A stretch of DNA of 64,000 nt from NCBI RefSeq assembly GCF_014385085.1, contig NZ_JACRTD010000002.1:327531-391530 (forward strand). The letters are read 5' to 3'. This stretch comes from Youxingia wuxianensis (GTDB lineage Bacteria > Bacillota > Clostridia > Oscillospirales > Ruminococcaceae). Positions 59,360 through 64,000 of the stretch are shown here, one piece after another. How positions within the stretch are numbered: position 1 is the first letter of the stretch; every line of letters starts with the position of its first letter. Made by a program: the position numbers and the translations under genes. Under the pieces are notes generated by a model. It saw only the letters and a program-made list of their open reading frames with translations, was not told where the DNA came from and made no database searches.

Positions 59360-60325
59360 ATGATGTTAAAGGAAAGAAGCAAAGAATTAGGCGGGGAATT
59401 AAGGGACGCCTATGGCGCGGCGCTGAGCGATCTTCTTAAAACCAATAAGAAAATTATGATCTTAGATGCTGATTTGGGAGGAGCTTCCTTCTTTATCCGC
59501 TTTAAGAAAACCCATCCGGAGCATTTTATCGACGTGGGTATTTGTGAGGCCAATATGTTCGGAGTAGCAGCGGGCCTGTCTTTGGCAGGATATACCCCCT
59601 TTGTACACACTATGGCGGCTTTCGTTACCCGCCGGGCGCTGGATCAGCTCTATCTCTCGTGTGCTTATTCCAAAAATACCGTTAATATTTACGCTTCTGA
59701 CCCAGGCTTCTGCTCTGGTTTTGACGGCGGATCCCACAGCGCTTTTGAGGATTTGGCCATTATGCGGGCAATTCCTAACGCTATTGTATGCGATCCCTGC
59801 GATCAGGTACAGTTGGACTGGATGGTACGTACGGTTGCCGGAATCAACGATGGAGCGGTGCATTACATCCGCGCTTACCGTAAGGGAGTGCGCCAGGTAT
59901 ACGAAACCGGTTCCCAATTCCAGTTGGGCAAAGGCCAGGTGTTGATGGAGGGAACAGACGTACTGCTGGTAGCCAGCGGATATTTGATGAGCGACGCTCT
60001 GGACGCCGCAGAATCCCTGCGGGAAAAAGGCGTATCTGTAGAAGTAATCGACCCGGTTACCATTAAGCCTTTTGATGAAGAAATTATCGCTGAGCATGCC
60101 AAGGGCAAAAAACTGGTTTGTACTTTTGAAAACCACAGCGTAATTAATGGAATAGGCTCTGCCGTAGCGGATGTCCTGGCGAAAAACGGAATTGGCGTAC
60201 CTCTGCTGAAGGTTGGTATCCAGGATACATTTGGCCAGGTTGGCATTATTGATCTGTTGAAAAAAGAGTTTAAACTGACAGCACAAGATCTTGAAAATAA
60301 CATCTTGCAAGCGCTTGAAAAATAA
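59360..60325 (+). CDS. Transketolase C-terminal subunit, second copy
   Basis: A 321-residue protein with the pyrimidine and C-terminal transketolase domains: DADLGGASFFIRFKKTHPEH, VGICEANMFGVAAGLSLAGY with the cofactor-activating Glu, DPVTIKPFDEE and FENHSVINGIGSAVADVLA. It starts four bases after the N subunit (ATGATG, either Met possible). It closes the IIA-SIS-SIS-TktN-TktC operon, which implies that the imported sugar is converted to a ketose phosphate that transketolase can split. Confidence 0.92.
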   Translation: MMLKERSKELGGELRDAYGAALSDLLKTNKKIMILDADLGGASFFIRFKKTHPEHFIDVGICEANMFGVAAGLSLAGYTPFVHTMAAFVTRRALDQLYLSCAYSKNTVNIYASDPGFCSGFDGGSHSAFEDLAIMRAIPNAIVCDPCDQVQLDWMVRTVAGINDGAVHYIRAYRKGVRQVYETGSQFQLGKGQVLMEGTDVLLVASGYLMSDALDAAESLREKGVSVEVIDPVTIKPFDEEIIAEHAKGKKLVCTFENHSVINGIGSAVADVLAKNGIGVPLLKVGIQDTFGQVGIIDLLKKEFKLTAQDLENNILQALEK

Positions 60326-60337
60326 ACTCCCCACAAG

Positions 60338-60378
60338 ACAAAGAGGCTTAGCGCATGCCGCCAAGCCTCTTTGTTCTT
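60338..60378. terminator. Terminator between transketolase and DeoR genes
   Basis: Arms ACAAAGAGGCTT and AAGCCTCTTTGT with a small inner GCG/CGC stem; T-rich on both strands, fitting the convergent genes. Confidence 0.8.
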
Positions 60379-60408
60379 ATAATATTGATATGAGTCGGAT
60401 CGTTTGGG

Positions 60409-61170
60409 TTACTCATCGGCGAAGATCAGATTGGAAGGAAGACTGGCGTGATTGCTCGCCTTGCGGTTACTGATAATTACATCAAACGCAGAGAGGGGGC
60501 TAAACCGGCAATAGGAAGTAATTCCCAGCTTGCTGGCGTCCGCCAGAAGATAATTGTGGCTGGAGTACTTCATAGCGACTTCCTTGACCGGAATCGTATC
60601 AATATCGTCGTTATAAGCCATTTGATGGACCAGTTCAATTCCGGAACAGCCAAAAAAAGCATGGTCAAAATGAAATTGGGAAACCATCTTTTCCGCATAT
60701 ACCCCTACGGTACTTACATGGAAATGGCTGTAATGGCCGCCGATTAAAAAGATATCCACATCCATATTTTGCAGCCGCTGCGGTACCAACAGGTTATGAG
60801 TGATAATCTTAATTTTCTTATTCTGGATAAAATCGATCATGGGGGCGATGGTAGTACCGCCGTCCAGGAAGATACAATCCCCGTCCTGCACATAAGAAGC
60901 GGCTTTTCGGGCGATCTCAATTTTATCCTCGATATTTTCTTTGGACTTCTCGCTGGTTACCAGCGGAAGAGAAGAGACGATTCCCGGCGCAGTCGCTCTG
61001 GTTGCGCCGCTGCGCACTTTAATAGCAAGCCCCTTTTCATCCAATTTTTCAAAATCCCGGCGTACGGTAGCCACCGATACGTTTAACTCATCCGACATTT
61101 CTTTCAGGGTGACAGTTTCTTTTTCTTTCAACCGGTTTAAAATATAAATCGCTCTTTCTGACGCTATCAT
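60409..61170 (-). CDS. DeoR/GlpR-family sugar repressor
   Basis: A 253-residue regulator. The DeoR-type HTH is at the start (RAIYILNRLKEKETVTLKEM, SVATVRRDFEKLDEKGL), followed by the sugar-phosphate-sensing domain with DGDCIFLDGGTTIAPM, LLVPQRLQNMDVDIFLIGG and VSQFHFDHAFFGCSGIE. These repressors release DNA when a phosphorylated sugar binds. It faces the transketolase operon and is most likely the repressor of the PTS cluster, supported by shared TGCAATAT motifs at the promoters. Start ATG 61170 follows AAGGAG. Confidence 0.92.
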   Translation of the reverse strand: MIASERAIYILNRLKEKETVTLKEMSDELNVSVATVRRDFEKLDEKGLAIKVRSGATRATAPGIVSSLPLVTSEKSKENIEDKIEIARKAASYVQDGDCIFLDGGTTIAPMIDFIQNKKIKIITHNLLVPQRLQNMDVDIFLIGGHYSHFHVSTVGVYAEKMVSQFHFDHAFFGCSGIELVHQMAYNDDIDTIPVKEVAMKYSSHNYLLADASKLGITSYCRFSPLSAFDVIISNRKASNHASLPSNLIFADE

Positions 61171-61186
61171 AGACTACTCCTTGGAA

Positions 61187-61226
61187 ATATGCAATATTTT
61201 TGCAAAGATAGAAGCAAAGCTTGCAT
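61187..61226. promoter_or_regulatory. Repressor-site candidates upstream of the DeoR gene
   Basis: ATATGCAATATTTT (61187-61200) is the same 14-mer as in the PTS region, followed by TGCAAAG. Next to it is an imperfect palindrome, ATAGAAGCAAAGCTTGCATCTAT. The position, just before the repressor start, suggests autoregulation. The rest of the 343-base gap to ptsI is AT-rich without genes. Confidence 0.55.
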
Positions 61227-61403
61227 CTATTTTGTAAATTTGATATTTTCTACATTTACTATAATACAATATGATGTCAGCAAAAAGCAACACTTTATAT
61301 GATTTTTTCTTTTATTATTTAAAAAAAATGCGGTTTTTCAGGAAAATACGCACTATTTCACAAAAATACTCCGAAATATCCTCAGCGGACCTCAAATATT
61401 AAT

Positions 61404-61432
61404 TTGCTTGCAGAAAATTCCCATGGTATAAT
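61404..61432 (+). promoter_or_regulatory. Promoter of ptsI-ptsH
   Basis: TTGCTT at 61404-61409, a 17-base spacer and TATAAT at 61427-61432. The -10 box sits inside a small inverted repeat, CCATG-GTATAAT-CATGG. Confidence 0.65.
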
Positions 61433-61540
61433 CATGGTAACAAATAATTGCATTTAATTTCAAAAAGCTGCATCTTTGTATAGGCAATTCTGCCTTGACG
61501 GTGGAGCTCCTACTTGAGTGAGAGAGGACGGTTATGCGTT

Positions 61541-63247
61541 ATGATCTATCAAGGCAACGGCGTGTCTAAAGGGATCGCCATCGGTGAAATTTATCTTTAT
61601 GAGGCTTTTATTCCGCATGTGGAAGAAGCTTATTATGACGGCGGGGAACCCCAGTGCCATTTGGAACGTTATGATCGGCTGTGCGCCGCGGCGGACAAAG
61701 AGCTTAAAGAGATTTGTGAGCGGCTGACAGCTTCTGATCCGGAAAAAGCGGATATCTTTACCGCGCACCGGGATATCCTTTTTGATGAGGATATCACGGA
61801 GGAGCTCAGGGACGGGATACTTTATGACCATATGACTCCGGAATGGGCGATTGAAACTATTTTTTCCAAATATATGCGTAGACTGCAAAAGGCCAAAGAC
61901 CAGATGATCCGGGAGAGAGCGGCGGATGTAAACGATGTGAAAAACCGGTTGCTGCGCATTGCCTGCGGCCTGACGGAGCAGAATATCTCCTCCCTGGAAA
62001 AACCGGTAATTATTGCGGCCCATGATCTGCTTCCTTCGGATACCGCTACCATGGATCGAAAAAATGTCCTGGGGATTCTCACCGAGGTGGGCGGAGAAAC
62101 TTCCCATTCAGCGATTATTGCTAAAAGCTATGGAATCCCAGCAATTTTAGGCATTGCCGGGCTTATGGAAAAGGTAAAAAAGGGAGAAAGGGTAATCCTG
62201 GACGCCGTGGATGGAAAGTTGATTACTTATCCTGATGCGGCTCAGGAAACAGAGTACCTGGCAAAGAAGGAAAGCTACGCAGTTTATCAAAATCAGGTAA
62301 AAGAATACCTGGATAAAGAACCGTTGACCGCCGATGGTGAGAGGATCAGCATCGGACTGAATATTGGGTCGGTATCTCCTCAGGAGTTGGAAGGGGCCCG
62401 CTATACGGACTTTGCTGGGCTGTTTAGAAGTGAATTTCTTTATATGGAAAGCGATCACTTGCCTACAGAAGAGGAGCAGATGGTCCAATATAAAAAGGCA
62501 TTGTTGGAATACGCTCCCCGCCCAGTGGTACTGCGGACCTTGGATATTGGAGGGGACAAAACGCTCAGTTACCTGACTCTTCCCAAAGAGGAAAATCCGT
62601 TTCTGGGTAAGAGAGCTTTGCGGTTGTGCTTTGACCAGCCGCAGGTATTCCGCACCCAGCTGCGGGCGGCTTTGCGGGCTTCTGTATATGGGAATTTGTG
62701 GATTATGCTTCCCATGGTTGGGAGTCTGGAGGATATACACAAAGCCATATTTGAGGAAGTAAAAGAAGAACTGGACCGGGAAAACATCCCCTATGCTCCC
62801 CAGGTGAAATTAGGAATTATGATTGAAATTCCCGCAGTAGCGATGATTGCCGATTTGGTGGCAAAAGAGATAGATTTCGCTTCTATTGGGACCAATGATC
62901 TTTGCCAGTACCTGACAGCCACCGACCGGATGAATCCAGCGGTTACAGAGTATTATCAAAGTTATCATCCTTCTATGTTCCGGCTGATAGGATATGCCGC
63001 CCGCCAGTTTGAGCAGGCAGGTAAACCGTTAAGCGTATGCGGGGAATTGGGCGGCGATCCTTTGGCGGCGCCGGTTCTCGTAGGATTGGGGATAAGAAAA
63101 CTGTCAATGAATATAGGAAGCGTCCCGATCGTAAAAAGGGCGTTGTCCAGGCTTACTCTTCCCCAGATGGAAGCGATTGCCCAACAAGTACAAAACATAT
63201 CCGCGGGAGAGACTGCGGCCTATTTAAAAGAATCTTTCGCTGATTAA
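61541..63247 (+). CDS. ptsI: PTS enzyme I (phosphoenolpyruvate-protein phosphotransferase)
   Basis: Enzyme I of the phosphotransferase system, 568 residues from ATG 61541. It takes phosphate from PEP on His189 (GGETSHSAII) and passes it to HPr. Further motifs: the start GNGVSKGIAIGE, the PEP-binding arginine block ALRLCFDQPQVFRTQLRA, MIEIPAVAMIADLVAKEIDF, GTNDLCQY and the catalytic Cys in LSVCGELGGDP. A TTG at 61514 seven bases after GTGGAG is an alternative start adding nine residues. It is followed 22 bases later by ptsH, the reverse of the usual ptsH-ptsI order. Confidence 0.95.
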   Translation: MIYQGNGVSKGIAIGEIYLYEAFIPHVEEAYYDGGEPQCHLERYDRLCAAADKELKEICERLTASDPEKADIFTAHRDILFDEDITEELRDGILYDHMTPEWAIETIFSKYMRRLQKAKDQMIRERAADVNDVKNRLLRIACGLTEQNISSLEKPVIIAAHDLLPSDTATMDRKNVLGILTEVGGETSHSAIIAKSYGIPAILGIAGLMEKVKKGERVILDAVDGKLITYPDAAQETEYLAKKESYAVYQNQVKEYLDKEPLTADGERISIGLNIGSVSPQELEGARYTDFAGLFRSEFLYMESDHLPTEEEQMVQYKKALLEYAPRPVVLRTLDIGGDKTLSYLTLPKEENPFLGKRALRLCFDQPQVFRTQLRAALRASVYGNLWIMLPMVGSLEDIHKAIFEEVKEELDRENIPYAPQVKLGIMIEIPAVAMIADLVAKEIDFASIGTNDLCQYLTATDRMNPAVTEYYQSYHPSMFRLIGYAARQFEQAGKPLSVCGELGGDPLAAPVLVGLGIRKLSMNIGSVPIVKRALSRLTLPQMEAIAQQVQNISAGETAAYLKESFAD

Positions 63248-63269
63248 TAAAAGAGGAGTGAAGTTTCAT

Positions 63270-63548
63270 ATGTATTCCAGAAAAACTACAGTCATCAATC
63301 GTACAGGTCTCCATGCAAGGCCCGCCAGCCAGTTTATTGACGCGGCCAAGAAATTCACCAGCAGGATCCATATCCGTAACCTGAGCTTGGAGGAAGAGGA
63401 TAACCTGGCTAACGCCAAATCGATTATTTCCGTCCTTACCTTAGCGATGGTACAGGGAAGTGAAATTGAAATCATTGCCGAAGGCGATGATGAAAAAGAA
63501 GCGGTAGATAGTTTAATCGCGCTGGTGGACAGTGGATTTGGAGAATAA
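63270..63548 (+). CDS. ptsH: HPr phosphocarrier protein
   Basis: A 92-residue HPr. The phosphorylated histidine is His15 in NRTGLHARPAS, and Ser51 in NAKSIISVLTL is the equivalent of the regulatory Ser46 that HPr kinase modifies in Gram-positives. ATG 63270 gives the standard start; a GTG at 63258 overlaps the AGGAG site. It carries phosphate from enzyme I to the IIA proteins, including the one at 55728. Last gene of the ptsI-ptsH unit, ended by a very strong terminator. Confidence 0.94.
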   Translation: MYSRKTTVINRTGLHARPASQFIDAAKKFTSRIHIRNLSLEEEDNLANAKSIISVLTLAMVQGSEIEIIAEGDDEKEAVDSLIALVDSGFGE

Positions 63549-63550
63549 AT

Positions 63551-63598
63551 TTTCTATAAAAGGCAGCAACCAAAATCGGTTGCTGCCTTTTATAGAAA
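63551..63598 (+). terminator. Terminator after ptsH
   Basis: A 21-bp perfect stem (63551-63571 with 63578-63598) around a six-base loop; the right arm contains the T-run (GCCTTTTATAG). Confidence 0.9.
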
Positions 63599-63648
63599 TG
63601 TTCGGCAAAGCAGACGAACTTATGAATATGTCATAGGAAAAATAAAAA

Positions 63649-63681
63649 ATGGAACAATCTTATTTTTTCAACAGCGGTTAA
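63649..63681 (+). pseudogene. Truncated start of a phage baseplate/tail-like gene
   Basis: ATG 63649 begins MEQSYFFNSG and stops at TAA after ten codons; AGGA lies ten bases upstream. The string SYFFNS is how many siphophage tail or baseplate proteins of Firmicutes begin (usually continuing with V/D-NGDRVY), so this looks like the first codons of such a gene joined to unrelated sequence after a deletion. The attribution rests on recall of this N-terminus. Confidence 0.45.
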
Positions 63682-63698
63682 GGTCTCCTGAAATAATC

Positions 63699-63830
63699 AT
63701 GCAGTTAAGAAAAGAGGAAGTTTTAACCCTGGAAAGGAAGATTACAGAAATGGATTTGAGTAGGATAGAGGCAGAACAAAAGATCACCGAACAGGAATTA
63801 GAATTAATCGCAGCGGGAGGGATAGCATGA
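63699..63830 (+). CDS. 43-residue protein, probably from a prophage tail region
   Basis: A short frame from ATG 63699 to TGA 63830. The protein starts MQLRKEEVLTLERKITEMD and ends EQELELIAAGGIA; it is almost all helix and highly charged, like the small coiled proteins between baseplate and XkdX genes in Firmicute phages. Its stop overlaps the next ATG (ATGA), which supports translation. The ribosome site is weak. The final AAGG resembles a peptide leader but no precursor core follows. Confidence 0.55.
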   Translation: MQLRKEEVLTLERKITEMDLSRIEAEQKITEQELELIAAGGIA

Positions 63831-64000
63831 GTAAATACGAAGAGCTGCAATTAAGGTATAGGGAAGGATTTATTACCGACCCGCAGCTGGACGGAACCGG
63901 GGCGGAAGAAACAAGCAAATACGCCGCCCAAAACTATGTAGCTTTAAAGGTGATCACCCAGGCGCAGGCGGATGCTATCCGGCAGGGGGCAAGAGATCCG
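63827..64000 (+). CDS. XkdX-like small phage protein, partial at the right edge
   Basis: The frame opens at ATG 63827 within the previous stop, with GGGAGGG a few bases upstream, and is still open after 58 codons at the window end. It reads MSKYEELQLRYREGFITDPQ at first and VALKVITQAQADAIRQGA near the end. The two GxIT..Q-type helices recall XkdX-family tail proteins, but the match is loose. The three elements from 63649 together suggest the edge of a prophage or its remnant. Confidence 0.5.
   Translation, partial: MSKYEELQLRYREGFITDPQLDGTGAEETSKYAAQNYVALKVITQAQADAIRQGARDP

Noticed and set aside
63699..63830. Double-glycine-like end (ELELIAAGGIA) suggesting a RiPP or bacteriocin leader.
   Set aside because: The frame stops three residues after the GG, there is no core peptide or transporter, and the context fits a phage tail region better.

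Overview
The window looks like chromosome of a strictly anaerobic Gram-positive bacterium of class Clostridia (Bacillota), probably gut-associated. The signs are strong GGAGG-type ribosome binding sites with frequent GTG/TTG starts, a tyrosine-type T-box leader, a GatCAB amidotransferase operon next to aspS, rubrerythrin with a Fur-family regulator, sortase-type cell-wall anchoring, and split two-subunit transketolases. I cannot place the genus. Base composition is fairly even apart from AT-rich promoter regions. No rRNA, tRNA, CRISPR array or transposase was seen.

Layout. 1-3.7 kb (minus): a glycerol-kinase-like FGGY kinase, the two halves of a transketolase and the start of a GNAT acetyltransferase. 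3.8-5.4 kb: a metal-dependent cyclase and a NodB polysaccharide deacetylase. 5.5-11.5 kb: a small conserved protein of unknown role and an 1807-residue secreted VWA adhesin with a recent 705-bp internal duplication, a 22-unit 15-bp minisatellite and an LPKSG sorting signal. 11.6-18.3 kb (minus): an HD-domain protein and a seven-gene pilus-like operon (PilT ATPase, PilC/GspF membrane protein, pilin-like and bitopic proteins, a transglutaminase-like lipoprotein) with a class D-like sortase at its head. A divergent BTAD regulator with a decayed GGDEF-like domain follows. 19.8-25.3 kb: an SDR dehydrogenase, release factor 3, a CofE-like ligase, a UlaE-like epimerase and a Nudix hydrolase.

25.7-30.5 kb and 47.9-52.6 kb: two complete branched-chain amino acid (or related) ABC importers with different gene orders. 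The first has an intercistronic terminator after the binding-protein gene. The second lies divergent from a YheO/DauR-like regulator - RidA - threonine synthase operon, with palindromes at both promoters. Between them lie ybaK, a GH13 amylase fused to a DUF1653 domain, a Fur-family regulator with its own palindromic operator plus rubrerythrin, aspS-gatC-gatA-gatB, a T-box-controlled sodium symporter (specifier read as UAC, Tyr), a superoxide dismutase and a P2B-like Ca2+ ATPase.

53.6-63.6 kb: the most interesting region. A UlaA/UlaB/UlaC-type phosphotransferase system is encoded divergently (IIB-IIC on minus, IIA on plus). The IIA gene is followed by two different SIS-domain proteins and a second split transketolase, then by a DeoR/GlpR repressor and by ptsI-ptsH. 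The motif TGCAATAT recurs at both divergent PTS promoters and in front of the repressor, which ties the region into one candidate regulon. The combination of a ketose/ascorbate-type PTS, a GlmS/FrlB-like isomerase-deglycase pair and transketolase is not a textbook catabolic pathway. The window ends in what looks like the edge of a prophage remnant: a baseplate-like start cut off after ten codons, then two tiny overlapping genes.
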